Source: Microbulbifer variabilis (GTDB taxonomy: Bacteria; Pseudomonadota; Gammaproteobacteria; Pseudomonadales; Cellvibrionaceae). From it: DNA of 64,000 nucleotides. The stretch covers positions 124,001 to 188,000 of the forward strand of contig NZ_JAIVKI010000001.1 in the NCBI RefSeq assembly GCF_020524905.1, given 5' to 3'. Below, piece by piece: positions 1 through 9,777 of the stretch. Within the stretch, counting starts at the first letter, position 1, and each line of letters starts with the position of its first letter. Position numbers and translations under genes: made by a program. The notes below the pieces were generated by a model. The model saw only the letters and a program-made list of their open reading frames with translations. It ran no database searches and was not told where the DNA came from.

Positions 1-1
1 C

Positions 2-2719
2 AGCGTTTTGGATTCTGTGGAGGCCAAGCGCGCTGCGGATGTTGTGGCCGATGTGGTTGATGCAGGTGCTCTGTCATCTCTTCCCGACCAATCTATTGCC
101 GACGCCCTGGGCCGCTTGCCCGGCGTTACCACCGTTCGCTCCAACGGACAGTCTTCCCAGTTGAATATCCGTGGTATGAATGGCGACTTCTTACAAACCA
201 CCCTGAATGGTCGTGAGCAGGCCTCTACCAGTGGCTATACCGAAAGTACTCGCTGGATTTCTTTTGATCAATACCCGGCAGAGTTGATTAATCAAGCTGC
301 GGTCTACAAGACCCCGAAAGCTTCTCATATCGAAGGTGGTGTTGCGGGCTCTGTCGAACTGAAAACAGCCAATCCTCTCGACGCTGAGAAAGAACATAAT
401 TTTAATGCCAATGTGCGTATGTCGTTTAACGACGCTGCGGATGAAGTAGGCGCTGATGAATTTGGCCAGCGCGTTACCCTGTCGTACATGGGTAAATTTA
501 TGGAGGAAAAGGTTGGTGTAGCCTTGGGTTATTCCAATTTGGAGCAGCCTAATAGTTTTATCAAGGCGCGCACTGGGGCTGATGCCCAGATCGGTTATGA
601 GCAGGACACCGATTATGATGGTGATGGCAGCCCAGATGCATTACCGCGTGCTTTTCAATGGCAGTCAGGTGATGGCACCGATACCCGTAACGGTTACCTG
701 GCCAGCGTTGTTTTCCAGCCTACCGATAACTTCAAGGCGCAGTTGGATTACTTTAAATCCGATTTTGAACGTGCCGATACTCGCCATGGCATTACGGTAG
801 GCGGTTTGTCCAATACCGGTAATTACATTCTTTCAGATACCGAAGTAAATGGCGGTGCCGTTTCTAACGGAACAGTTATTATTACTGATCCGAAAACAGT
901 CTACGATTCCAGCCCTTGGTTTGAAGCTCGCTCTGAAGATCAATCCACCCAGGCAGACAGCGATAGTATTGGCTTGAATCTGGAGTGGAATATTGGCGAT
1001 CGTCACACCCTGGCAGTCGACTATTCCTATAGCAAAGGCACTAAGACACGCAAGGACCAGATTGTGTCCATGCATGCTTACGACCTTACCTACGATGACA
1101 ATGGCAATCTGGAGACCTGGGAAGAAGCGGCTGGGCAGAGCTTTGTTTATTCCCTCAGTGGCGATGGTATTCCTACTGGCGTCTTCTCCGGTGTCGATTT
1201 CACAAGCCTGGATACCATGCGCCTGTCCCGCTATGAAGAGTATCCACACGAGTACACCGATAAAGTCAAAGCCTTCAAAGTCGACTACAAGCTTGATCTG
1301 GAGTGGGGGGCAATTGCCTCTGTTGAGGCTGGCTTTCGGGTTTCTGAGCGCACCTTTGACTCTGAGCGAGGGGCTTTCCTATACGGTAGCCGCGATGGCC
1401 AATTTAATGGCTACTGCGCGGATAACCTGTCCAATAACGACTGCAAACCGCAAAAGCTAAATGGTTACGTTACTGTTGAATCCACCTACGGGTTACCGCA
1501 GTTTGTGGTAAACGATATGGATGCCCTGGCTTCCAGTATTTTTGGTGCTGGTAATTACGAAGGTAAGAAAGTATTTAGCCAGGATTGGACTTTTGTTGAG
1601 TCTGGTGCTGTAACTGAAGAAGTGTTTGCCTATTATTTAATGGCCAATATTAATACTCAACTGGGCAATATCCCGGTAAGCGGTAATCTCGGTGTGCGCA
1701 TTGTTGAGACCGATGTGAAATCCAGCGGTATTCAAAATGTAGGCTCTGGTAATGGTATCGAAATTACTGATGATGTGGGAGTTACTTCAGATAGCTATGA
1801 CTATGTCGAGTACGGTCCCGAGTATACTGATACCCTACCTTCCCTTAATTTGAACTTCGAGATTACCGAGCAGGATTATATTCGCTTTGCCGCCGCTAAA
1901 GTGATGGGACGTCCTCCGGTTGGGCAGTTAAAAGGCGGCGCTGGCTCCTGGAACACCGTGAATAGCGATGGTGCTACTGAATACAACGTTTGGACTAAGG
2001 GTTCTCCCTATCTCGATCCTTTCCGTGCAAACCAGTTTGATTTGGCTTACGAGCACTACTTTGAAGATGGTGGGGCACTCACCGCAGCTATTTTCTGGAA
2101 GGACATCGAGAGTCTGGTTGAAAAGCAGTATATTTATTCGGATAGTCAAGCAGAACGCACAGCGATGTTTGATTCTCTGGGCATTGAGATTCCAGATGGC
2201 TTGGAAGCTGGTGCATTTGAGACTTATGTTAACAATGACAAGGGTGGCTATATTCGCGGTATCGAACTTGCGGGTACCAAGACTTTCGATCAGCTGCCGG
2301 GTATTTTTGCCGGTCTCGGCTTAACTGCCAGCTATTCCTATACCGAGAGTGAAACCGAAGTGAGTGGCGGCAGCCTCTATGGCGAAAACTTACCGCTGCC
2401 GGGGCTTTCCGAAAATGTTTGGAGTACCACTGTATTCTGGGATATCGGTAACTTAAGCTCGCACATTAATGTGCGCTACCGTGACGAGTTTATCCTGAAT
2501 ATGCCGGTTCCAGGCAGTTCAACCCCAGTAGAGTCGCAAGCCTACACAACTGTGGATGCACAGATATCCTACGCCTTCGACAATGGTATAGATGTGATTT
2601 TTTCAGCAAATAACCTGACTGATGAAGCGGATGTGAAGTCTTATGGGGTGGATGGTGTCCTCGGTGAATATACTGAATTCGGACGTCAGTTTTATCTCGG
2701 CTTAAACTACAGTTATTAA
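2..2719 (+). CDS. TonB-dependent receptor (5' end outside window)
   Basis: Outer-membrane active transporter energised by TonB/ExbBD. The reading frame is open to the left edge; the visible part starts inside the mature N-terminus, with the signal peptide and any TonB box missing. An in-frame TTG at position 8 is not the true start. About the first 120 visible residues form the plug (motifs DQSIADALGRLPGV and LNIRGM), followed by a long beta-barrel rich in aromatic and Asp/Asn residues that ends in the Tyr-terminated strand LGLNYSY. This organisation fits the large TonB receptors of polysaccharide-using marine bacteria (TIGR01782-like). The substrate cannot be read from sequence. Starch oligosaccharides are possible given the maltodextrin genes in this window, but none is directly adjacent. 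A strong terminator follows. Confidence 0.93.
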   Translation, partial: SVLDSVEAKRAADVVADVVDAGALSSLPDQSIADALGRLPGVTTVRSNGQSSQLNIRGMNGDFLQTTLNGREQASTSGYTESTRWISFDQYPAELINQAAVYKTPKASHIEGGVAGSVELKTANPLDAEKEHNFNANVRMSFNDAADEVGADEFGQRVTLSYMGKFMEEKVGVALGYSNLEQPNSFIKARTGADAQIGYEQDTDYDGDGSPDALPRAFQWQSGDGTDTRNGYLASVVFQPTDNFKAQLDYFKSDFERADTRHGITVGGLSNTGNYILSDTEVNGGAVSNGTVIITDPKTVYDSSPWFEARSEDQSTQADSDSIGLNLEWNIGDRHTLAVDYSYSKGTKTRKDQIVSMHAYDLTYDDNGNLETWEEAAGQSFVYSLSGDGIPTGVFSGVDFTSLDTMRLSRYEEYPHEYTDKVKAFKVDYKLDLEWGAIASVEAGFRVSERTFDSERGAFLYGSRDGQFNGYCADNLSNNDCKPQKLNGYVTVESTYGLPQFVVNDMDALASSIFGAGNYEGKKVFSQDWTFVESGAVTEEVFAYYLMANINTQLGNIPVSGNLGVRIVETDVKSSGIQNVGSGNGIEITDDVGVTSDSYDYVEYGPEYTDTLPSLNLNFEITEQDYIRFAAAKVMGRPPVGQLKGGAGSWNTVNSDGATEYNVWTKGSPYLDPFRANQFDLAYEHYFEDGGALTAAIFWKDIESLVEKQYIYSDSQAERTAMFDSLGIEIPDGLEAGAFETYVNNDKGGYIRGIELAGTKTFDQLPGIFAGLGLTASYSYTESETEVSGGSLYGENLPLPGLSENVWSTTVFWDIGNLSSHINVRYRDEFILNMPVPGSSTPVESQAYTTVDAQISYAFDNGIDVIFSANNLTDEADVKSYGVDGVLGEYTEFGRQFYLGLNYSY

Positions 2720-2756
2720 GTGCCTCTAGTTAGTTCAGTGTAAACTGGACTAATAA

Positions 2757-2798
2757 TAAAAGACCACCCGCTGAGCCTTGCTTACCGGGTGGTCTTTT
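2757..2798 (+). terminator. Rho-independent terminator of the TonB receptor gene
   Basis: A perfect 10-bp stem (AGACCACCCG at 2761-2770 with CGGGTGGTCT at 2786-2795), preceded by an A run and followed by TTTGT. It lies 40 bp after the receptor stop codon. Confidence 0.9.
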
Positions 2799-3083
2799 GT
2801 TGGAAATTACTCAATACTTGGCATTTCAGCTAGGTGCTGAATACTTAAGAATCGAAAGGGTATCTAGCCTAATCAGGAGTGGCTAGGTTCAGGAAGCTAC
2901 CTGGCAAATAAATATAAACGTGAAGGTGTTTGGGAATTGAATAGGCGCTGTGTATTGAATTTCAGGTCGAATCTGAATAGTTAAGGACGTTACCGTCCAT
3001 ATGAAAAATTATTTTAGGATGAATTGAAGATTTCAGGGAATTGATAGAGCCGGATACTTTTCAGTAGCCCGGCTCTGAGAAAC
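2799..3083. other. Intergenic region with an 8-bp-stem hairpin
   Basis: No gene was found. AGAGCCGG at 3046-3053 pairs with CCGGCTCT at 3069-3076, immediately downstream of the minus-strand gene ending at 3084. It has no T tract, so it is at best a weak terminator or 3'-end stabilising hairpin for that gene. Confidence 0.45.
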
Positions 3084-3383
3084 CTATTTTTCTGCAGTCT
3101 TTTCCAGCTTCTTGGTTTCCATCATGTGCAGCATCCGTTTATTGCCCCGTTCACCGCGAATTCTTACTCTGTCTCCAGATTTCATGCCCTTTTGTTTAAT
3201 TTCTTTAGCGTCAATAAAATAATAATTACCGCTAGCTTCATCTTTTATACTAAAGCGACGTTCTACCTTACCGGTTTTAAAGTCTTCAGAGATGATCTCC
3301 TCTAAAGTCCCAGTAACGATTTCCTCTGCTTGACAGAAAAGGCTAAAAGTAATGCCGAATACGATTGATAAAATCTTATACAT
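3084..3383 (-). CDS. Small secreted protein, function unknown
   Basis: A 99-residue protein with a clear cleavable signal peptide (hydrophobic residues 4-17, ending near CQAEE) and a mature part of about 80 residues. The mature region has a valine/glycine-rich, beta-type stretch (KSGDRVRIRGERGNKR), suggestive of a small OB-like fold as in periplasmic DUF-type proteins; this is inference only. It is probably periplasmic. It stands alone, 65 bp downstream of the lipoprotein protease gene on the same strand, and could be co-transcribed with it. I do not recognise the family. Confidence 0.6.
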   Translation of the reverse strand: MYKILSIVFGITFSLFCQAEEIVTGTLEEIISEDFKTGKVERRFSIKDEASGNYYFIDAKEIKQKGMKSGDRVRIRGERGNKRMLHMMETKKLEKTAEK

Positions 3384-3448
3384 TAAGACTACCTTCCAAA
3401 ATAAAATGATTGATGGCTCAAGTAATTCTCTGACTGTTTTATTAATCC

Positions 3449-5257
3449 TTACTTATCATATTCGACCGATATCACTGCAGATTGACCAGGCTCGCTGTTA
3501 GATTTGTAAGTAATAATGAGGCCGACATTGTCATCTTTAAAAGAATCACCTGGTTTTTCCAGTACGGCAACATGGTTTGAATCTATATCATGCAAATAGT
3601 GAATGGTCACTGAATTGGCATAATGAGACCTTGGATTTAGAATGTTGTGGCTAACATGATAGTTAACATAGTAGTAATCTTTACCGTTTTTACTACCATT
3701 GCTTTGCACTTTAAGTTGTTGGGGAAGTGTCCCGGAGAGTTCACCTGCTGTCAGCTCTATGGCCTGAATCTCTATATCCTGGGCACTGCCAGCGATCTGG
3801 CTGACGGTTGTAGTGTACTCTGGGTTTGACTTGTACCAACCCATAACCTCTCGGTGGGCACTGCCAAATAGGCGAGATTTTGACCGGTTGCCCATTAGGG
3901 AGCCGGCGGTACCGTATTCATTTTCGGCTGTGCCATCGTTATCTTCGTCCCAGCCTGCGTGGCCAAGGCCAATATTGTGACCCAGTTCATGCCCCATCAC
4001 CAATTGATCGGTGCGTGCGGCAACAACGCTCCACTGTCCGCCAACTGAAGCAACACCGGTACCGACCAAACCGGCATCCTCAGCTTCTGAGGGATAGATA
4101 TACACTTGGTGGCGCCAATCACTTAAGTCTAAGGGCTGGCCGTTATCATCAACCAAGTTATTCTTGGCCCATTGATGGGCATGGTCTCTCCAGGAAAAAC
4201 CACCATCGTTGTACTCGCCGCCCTGGCCCTGGCGAGCTTGTGCATCTGCAACGCTTAAGGTTCCCCCGTTTTGAGGGTCTGGAATAGTGTATGTAATACA
4301 GTCAATAGAGCTTTTTTCTACATCCTCCTCACCATAGCAATAATGCTGCAGAGTATCGTTATCGATTCGGTGCCTAAGGAACTTGAGTTGGCCCTGGGAA
4401 TTTTCCAGATAGGCATTATCAAGCGAATCGACTTCATTGAAGACCATGTCGGCAATTTCGCTAACCCCCGCCTCTCTAGTGGCGATAGCGTCGGAGAAGT
4501 TCATAAATATAAAAACAATACTGTTTTTAGACGAGGCTGTTGTAGCAATTGAAAAAATTACTGATTGCTGGCTGCCATCGGTAAGTAGAAATTTGATTGT
4601 GTCTTCACTAGTTTCTCCTGTTTTTAATGCCTCGCTGTTGCTATTAAGTGAGTATTCCCAGGTTCCATCACTCTGAAGGGTAAATTGACCATATTTACCC
4701 TCAATGGAGTCTGCACTGAAGAGGGGGGTATTACCGTCGACATCATCGATTTCCAATTTTCCAGAGGCGTGCTCTTTGTCATTTAAAACCAATGAAGAGA
4801 GGGGAATGCTGGGGTTGAAAGAATAGGGGTCGTCAGCGCCGGTTATTTGAATACTAATTTTGGTGGTGTTACTGCCATTACCCACACCCAGAGTAAATGT
4901 ATCGGCAGCCTGCTCATCCGCATTCAGGGGATCGGAAAGAGCGCTACCCAAGGTATAAAGCCAGCTGCCATCAATTGAGGTTGTCAGGGTGCCATAAGTG
5001 CCTTGAAAACTACTGTTTTCAAAAATTTGGCTGGGGTTGGCATCATCAATCAGCTTGCCACTCGTAGAGACTGCGTGATCTTCTGTAACACTGCCTTCAC
5101 CACCGCTAATAGCGCCGATGCCAGTCCCTTGGTTGGCACTGCTGCCGCTGTTTGAACTGGTATCAGAGCCGCTGTTTCCATCACCGCCCCCTCCACTGCA
5201 TGCAGTCATCATGGCCGCCAAGCTGATTGCTGAAAATAGCTTTATCGAATCTTTCAT
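3449..5257 (-). CDS. VCBS-repeat lipoprotein with zinc metalloprotease domain (M11/gametolysin-like)
   Basis: A 602-residue exported lipoprotein: the signal ends in a lipobox around MMTAC, followed by a Gly/Ser/Asp linker (about 20-55). Residues about 55-245 hold two VCBS/cadherin-like repeats (GTYGTLTTSIDGSWLYTL and GKYGQFTLQSDGTWEYSL). The C-terminal half carries HELGHNIGLGH (H423, E424, H427, H433), the HExxHxxGxxH zinc site of metzincin-type peptidases, and then a plausible Met-turn in GSLMGNRS. The pattern resembles peptidase family M11. It is likely anchored on the cell surface or in the periplasm, degrading protein or glycoprotein. Family assignment beyond 'metzincin-like' is moderately sure; substrate unknown. 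Confidence 0.8.
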   Translation of the reverse strand: MKDSIKLFSAISLAAMMTACSGGGGDGNSGSDTSSNSGSSANQGTGIGAISGGEGSVTEDHAVSTSGKLIDDANPSQIFENSSFQGTYGTLTTSIDGSWLYTLGSALSDPLNADEQAADTFTLGVGNGSNTTKISIQITGADDPYSFNPSIPLSSLVLNDKEHASGKLEIDDVDGNTPLFSADSIEGKYGQFTLQSDGTWEYSLNSNSEALKTGETSEDTIKFLLTDGSQQSVIFSIATTASSKNSIVFIFMNFSDAIATREAGVSEIADMVFNEVDSLDNAYLENSQGQLKFLRHRIDNDTLQHYCYGEEDVEKSSIDCITYTIPDPQNGGTLSVADAQARQGQGGEYNDGGFSWRDHAHQWAKNNLVDDNGQPLDLSDWRHQVYIYPSEAEDAGLVGTGVASVGGQWSVVAARTDQLVMGHELGHNIGLGHAGWDEDNDGTAENEYGTAGSLMGNRSKSRLFGSAHREVMGWYKSNPEYTTTVSQIAGSAQDIEIQAIELTAGELSGTLPQQLKVQSNGSKNGKDYYYVNYHVSHNILNPRSHYANSVTIHYLHDIDSNHVAVLEKPGDSFKDDNVGLIITYKSNSEPGQSAVISVEYDK

Positions 5258-5530
5258 ATTGCTCTCGATATCTACTTGTAATTTTGCGCAGGATTATAGG
5301 CGAGAGATCGGCATATTCTGTGAAATCGGGTGGATATTGGAGCTTTACTTTGGATATTCAGGAATTGATAGCTGTTAGGTATTCTTGGGGAAATAACGTA
5401 AAGACAATCTAGGGAAATAAACTTCTGGATTGCCTATCAGAATAAATATTTAATTCTCATTACCCTATTTTGACGGGTTAAAAAATACTCTCTATGTCAC
5501 TAGTTTGTCACTAATGCGCATAAGTGGGGG

Positions 5531-5562
5531 TAAAGCGACCAATCTGACAGTTGGCCGCTTTA
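5531..5562 (-). terminator. Hairpin downstream of the Sel1 gene
   Basis: Read on the minus strand, AAAGCGGCCAA pairs with TTGGTCGCTTT (11 bp including one G-U) across an 8-nt loop, about 20 bp beyond the stop of the 5581-7764 gene. There is no long U tract, so termination strength is uncertain. The rest of 5258-5580 shows no gene; it holds the promoter area of the metalloprotease lipoprotein. Confidence 0.5.
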
Positions 5563-5580
5563 TTGGTAAATCTGTGGGAA

Positions 5581-7764
5581 TTATTCAGCTTTTGATAAGA
5601 GGCTAACCAGTTTACCTATATCCAACTCACTGCAATATTGAGCTTTTTGGCAGTCTAGTAAGGTCTCCCTCATGCGGGTGTTCCCACTTTGCTCGGAGGC
5701 TAATTTTAAAAAGTGCAGGGCCTTTTGCAGGTCATATTTTTTAAATTCATCAGAGCTATAAGCTCTGGCGAGCTTTAAAGAGGCCCCTGTATGGCCGAGT
5801 TCAGAAGCGTTTTTATATAGTTCAAGAGCTTGTTCCTGATCCTTGCTTACACCCAATCCTTGCTCATACATACGCCCCTGATTGTAGAGGCCATACATGG
5901 AATGATGTTTTGAAGCGCGTTCAAACCAGGCTAATGCCTCTGCATAATCTTGTGTGTCTTCACTTTGGGTGAGATAGAGCAGTCCCAGGGCATTCATAGC
6001 ATCGGTAGAACCCGCCTCGGCGGCTTGCGTTAGATATTCCTTAGCCTTATACAGATCTTTTTCAACACCTTGTCCGTTTTGGTAGAGTAAACCCAGGTTA
6101 TAGCTGGCCCTGGCTGACCCCTGCTGTGCGGCGTATTGATAGATCTTAAGTGCCCGTTGGTAATCCTGCTCGACTCCGGCACCCATAGCGGAGGCATAGC
6201 CGAGGTTGGTCACGCAGTCGAGATTGTTTGCCTTGGCGCAGAGGGCATACCAGCCATAGGCGAGTTCGTGATTGGTCTGTACAAGTTTTCCAGTGGAATT
6301 GAGTACGCCCATACGAAATTGTGCTGGGTGGTGCCAGCTTAGGGCTGCCCTCTCGAAGTCCCTTAGCGCGGACTGTTCATCTTTCTTTTGTTGGTAGAGA
6401 CCGTTTTCTGCAATTCCTGCTCTTAGATAAAGTGCAGCGGGGAATCCGGTTTCGGCGGATTGCTGTAGCAACTTTATTCCTTCGTGAGTTTGGTCCTTTC
6501 CAGCGACTTCAAGCAGATATTTTCCATAGTAAAATTGTGCTGGGGGATAGTCCTGCTCAGCAGCCTGGCTGATCAGGTCTACAAAGATTTCTTGTTGCTC
6601 CGGCTTACCTTTCATATGGGAGGCTGCCAACTCCAAAAGTGCCGGGGCATAACCTTGTTGGGCGGACAGCTGCAGGTAGTGCTCTGCCTGCTCTTCTCTT
6701 GACATATTGTATTGATGAGATGCCAATAGTAGAGCCATTGCGTATTCGGCCTCGCCCTTGTGCATGGTATCTGCTGCGCTCGCCAATAACTGGCTGGCCA
6801 ACTCAGCGTCGGCCTCTATGCCAAGGCCGACAGTGGTGATATAGGCGAGGAGAATTTTAACTTCCTGTAGTCCCAGGTCTGCAGCGGCAACAAAGAGCTG
6901 GGTACATTCGTTCACTGCAAACTTGGTGCTGTTGCCTTCGAGGCACAGATTGCCAAGACTGATATTTGCGGTGAGTGAACCCATACCAATGGCTTCTATG
7001 TAAGTTTTTTCCGCCTGCTGAAATTCTCCCTCGGCTTCCTGAACTTGACCAACGGCGTGGCGTGCGGCGTAGTCAGACTCTGCCAGCGGTTGGATTATAT
7101 TTTTATACAGGGCGTCAGAGAGACCGGCAAAGGGGTATTGAATCTCAAGTAGGCGGTGAAGGAAGCGACTGTTATCAAAGTATATTTTTCGCACTTTGCC
7201 GTTGTCAGGATCGCGTACATTGTAAACTCGATACAGGCCGCTTCGACTCGCGGCAAATTCAAAATAGTTGTCGAGTATTTCATAGCCGGAAATGCTGAGT
7301 AAGTCCTCTGCTTCGCTCCAGCCAGCTATTTCATAAGCGCTATAGAAAGTATCCCCCCTGCGCGTTGAAAGTATCCCTGTGGCGATAAAGTTAAAAATAT
7401 TCTGGTGATAGTTGGCCTGTTCACTATTGCCAATAGATTCATAGCACTCAGCTGCACTGAGATGTGGCAGCAGAGCAATACTGTTGAGTTGGGTTATTGC
7501 CTCCCAATTTATATCCGTGCAAGTTTTCCTGCCGGATTCGAGTTCCGTCATTTCTGACTGGTAGCGATCTTGTGCATCTAAGGTTCTAAGAGGCTGGGGT
7601 GATTTTAAATATTCACTCCAATAGGTGGCATATCGCACTGAATCCGGTGCTTGTGCAACTTGCTTGGTCAAGGCCTGCAGTGGATCTGCTGGTGATTGAA
7701 TCCTGGTCTGGGAGGCGCAGGAAGCCAGCATTAATAAGATGGGAAAAATCAGCAGCTTCTTCAT
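5581..7764 (-). CDS. Sel1-repeat (TPR-like) lipoprotein
   Basis: A 727-residue lipoprotein: signal peptide with lipobox LASC (C16). From about residue 255 to 700 it is built from Sel1-like repeats of roughly 36 residues, with recognisable units such as YNLGLLYQNGQGVEKD, NALGLLYLTQ and YNQGRMYEQGLGVSKD. Such repeats form an alpha solenoid that binds partner proteins. It probably faces the periplasm and scaffolds envelope proteins. Its start lies 3 bp after the stop of the DUF3857/transglutaminase-like gene, so the two are translated from one transcript and probably act together. No catalytic domain was seen. Confidence 0.85.
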   Translation of the reverse strand: MKKLLIFPILLMLASCASQTRIQSPADPLQALTKQVAQAPDSVRYATYWSEYLKSPQPLRTLDAQDRYQSEMTELESGRKTCTDINWEAITQLNSIALLPHLSAAECYESIGNSEQANYHQNIFNFIATGILSTRRGDTFYSAYEIAGWSEAEDLLSISGYEILDNYFEFAASRSGLYRVYNVRDPDNGKVRKIYFDNSRFLHRLLEIQYPFAGLSDALYKNIIQPLAESDYAARHAVGQVQEAEGEFQQAEKTYIEAIGMGSLTANISLGNLCLEGNSTKFAVNECTQLFVAAADLGLQEVKILLAYITTVGLGIEADAELASQLLASAADTMHKGEAEYAMALLLASHQYNMSREEQAEHYLQLSAQQGYAPALLELAASHMKGKPEQQEIFVDLISQAAEQDYPPAQFYYGKYLLEVAGKDQTHEGIKLLQQSAETGFPAALYLRAGIAENGLYQQKKDEQSALRDFERAALSWHHPAQFRMGVLNSTGKLVQTNHELAYGWYALCAKANNLDCVTNLGYASAMGAGVEQDYQRALKIYQYAAQQGSARASYNLGLLYQNGQGVEKDLYKAKEYLTQAAEAGSTDAMNALGLLYLTQSEDTQDYAEALAWFERASKHHSMYGLYNQGRMYEQGLGVSKDQEQALELYKNASELGHTGASLKLARAYSSDEFKKYDLQKALHFLKLASEQSGNTRMRETLLDCQKAQYCSELDIGKLVSLLSKAE

Positions 7765-7767
7765 GGT

Positions 7768-9777
7768 TTATTTCCTGATTAGTGATTTAATCAGGTTTTT
7801 CATTTCCTGGCTTCTATTGCGCTCGGGAGCCGCTTTACCCTTGGCCCAGAATTTATATTGCAATGCTTTGTCGAGCTGATTGAACTGTGCCAAATATTCG
7901 GGAACATCTTGTGGCTCCACATGATCGGTTTTGGACTTGAAGGCATAGTTCACCAGAAGTGCACGGTTTTCCAGCGTGGCTTTGCGAGTAAAAGTGAACC
8001 AGGGGTTATCGATCGTGGTGGTACCCAGTTCCTCCTGCCAGAGTAGCTCCCCGTGAATATTCACTGTCGCACTTTGCTGGACATCGACCGGGTGTGTTAG
8101 CACCAGGGGGCTCTGGCGAATAGGTCGTTGAGGCTTGGATAAATAGGGCACCAAAGCAGAACCATACAGAGAAAATATCTTGCGTGCGGAACTCAGCTGG
8201 GCGAAGTCGCTGATTTGGTAATGTTCTGACACATCCAGCTGGTTTTCCTGCAGGCTATCTTTATAGGTGACTTCAGGATCGCCGCTTACGCCCGGATAAT
8301 AACTGGCGATAAAGTTAGTATAACTACTTTTGATTTGCTCAGAATCTGCAGAGAGGAAGAATTGGCGAACCTGCTCGGCTTTCAGGTGGGAAAAATGAGA
8401 GCGTACACGGAGTTCCGCACGGTTTTCCGCCGCATCAATATCATACTGCTCTTCGATACGTGCGTTGTAGCTGGCGACCTGCTCTGAGCTGGGTTCTACA
8501 GCTTTCAGGGCTCGGGTCTGCCTGGCAATGGGGAGTGCCAGTTCATAATCAAAAAAGCCCTTGTTTTTTATATCGATACCTTGACCGGAGGCAGTGGCAT
8601 CCACCCAGTATTCCTGATCATTCAGTTCGATCAGGTTGATCACATGGTTAAAAGTCTCGGGAGAGGGAATATCTTCACCGATATCCCGTCCACGGGAAGA
8701 GGATACTAGGGCGGGGTAGGATTGCACTCCTAAGTGGGCCAGCATACTGGTAAGTAAAAGCGCTTTATCTTTGCAGTCCCCATAGCGTTTTTCCAGGGTT
8801 TCTCGCGGGGTTCTGGGTTGGTGGGAATTAATACCCAACTCAATGCCAAAGTAGCGAATATCCTCCTGCACATATTCAATAGCCTTGCTGACTGCAGCCT
8901 CCAACCCCAGCTGTGCCCGCCAGTTATCCAGTTTTTTCTTTAATGCCTCTGGCAATGAGCGATCAACTTGATAGAGCTCCAGGGCCCAGTTGTTAACCTG
9001 TCCCCAGTTGTCGTAACTGGAGTATTGGATGTAATTAAGTGGGTCGTGCCAGTATGGATATTCACTCTCCATCGGTACTCCCGCCACATCGCGCAGGTCC
9101 AGGGTGTAGGCGTAATCGGCCTGTTGCTGGGTTTTGTGAACAGGATATTCGCGATGGTTAAATCGATAATTGAGTTTCTTGTCGCTGCTAATTTTCACAA
9201 AGCGACGATCTACTGCCTGGGGCCAGGAGAGGTATAAGCGACCAAAGTCGCTGCGGGCAAAAATCGGGTTGCTGCCTTCAATGGTATAGGCGTAGCTAAT
9301 GATGTCGCCGGGGCGAATATCTTCGAGAATATAAAGCGCATTCCACTGTTCGGAGTAAAGCTTATTGGAGAGTTCCTGCTCGGATTGGAAAAGCTTGAAG
9401 CCATCCTTTTGCAAGCGATCCAGGCGCTCACCGTTACGCTGTACACTAATATCGTGTACCAACAGCTTTTGGAACGCTGGGTAGAAGCTGAAGTTCAGCT
9501 CGGCAATTTCACTGACACCCTGCTGATTCAGGGGCTCTACCACTACCTGGAAGTAATACTGCTGCTGTTTTCCCCTGTGGCGGATCTGGGAATTGGACAG
9601 ATGTACACGCACACTGCCCTGTGGCGGGCGCTTTGATTCCACCGGCTGTAGTATTTCCACCCATTCGGGGGTGGCGCTGAATAAGAGCTCCGGAGCTGCT
9701 TGGGCAAGTGAGGTGACAAGGAAAAGAGTGGCAGCCAACAATTGGCCGAGGAAACGATATTTCAAGGTGAGCCTCAA
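7768..9777 (-). CDS. DUF3857 / transglutaminase-like periplasmic protein
   Basis: A 669-residue exported protein: signal peptide 1-27 (ending SLAQA). The N-terminal half matches the DUF3857 beta-rich domain. Residues about 300-400 form a transglutaminase-like core with the Cys-His-Asp triad visible: C335 in YGDCKDKALLL, H378 in FNHVINL and D393 in YWVDATASG. In this superfamily the triad may act as a peptidase or amidase rather than a cross-linker; the true activity is unknown. It is first gene of a two-gene operon with the Sel1 lipoprotein downstream, a common pairing for an enzyme and its scaffold. The start is chosen by the signal peptide. Confidence 0.87.
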   Translation of the reverse strand: MRLTLKYRFLGQLLAATLFLVTSLAQAAPELLFSATPEWVEILQPVESKRPPQGSVRVHLSNSQIRHRGKQQQYYFQVVVEPLNQQGVSEIAELNFSFYPAFQKLLVHDISVQRNGERLDRLQKDGFKLFQSEQELSNKLYSEQWNALYILEDIRPGDIISYAYTIEGSNPIFARSDFGRLYLSWPQAVDRRFVKISSDKKLNYRFNHREYPVHKTQQQADYAYTLDLRDVAGVPMESEYPYWHDPLNYIQYSSYDNWGQVNNWALELYQVDRSLPEALKKKLDNWRAQLGLEAAVSKAIEYVQEDIRYFGIELGINSHQPRTPRETLEKRYGDCKDKALLLTSMLAHLGVQSYPALVSSSRGRDIGEDIPSPETFNHVINLIELNDQEYWVDATASGQGIDIKNKGFFDYELALPIARQTRALKAVEPSSEQVASYNARIEEQYDIDAAENRAELRVRSHFSHLKAEQVRQFFLSADSEQIKSSYTNFIASYYPGVSGDPEVTYKDSLQENQLDVSEHYQISDFAQLSSARKIFSLYGSALVPYLSKPQRPIRQSPLVLTHPVDVQQSATVNIHGELLWQEELGTTTIDNPWFTFTRKATLENRALLVNYAFKSKTDHVEPQDVPEYLAQFNQLDKALQYKFWAKGKAAPERNRSQEMKNLIKSLIRK

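Noticed and set aside
833-2324. Several long frames on both strands inside the TonB receptor gene
   Set aside because: They are out-of-frame shadows of a well-conserved receptor gene and show no family features.
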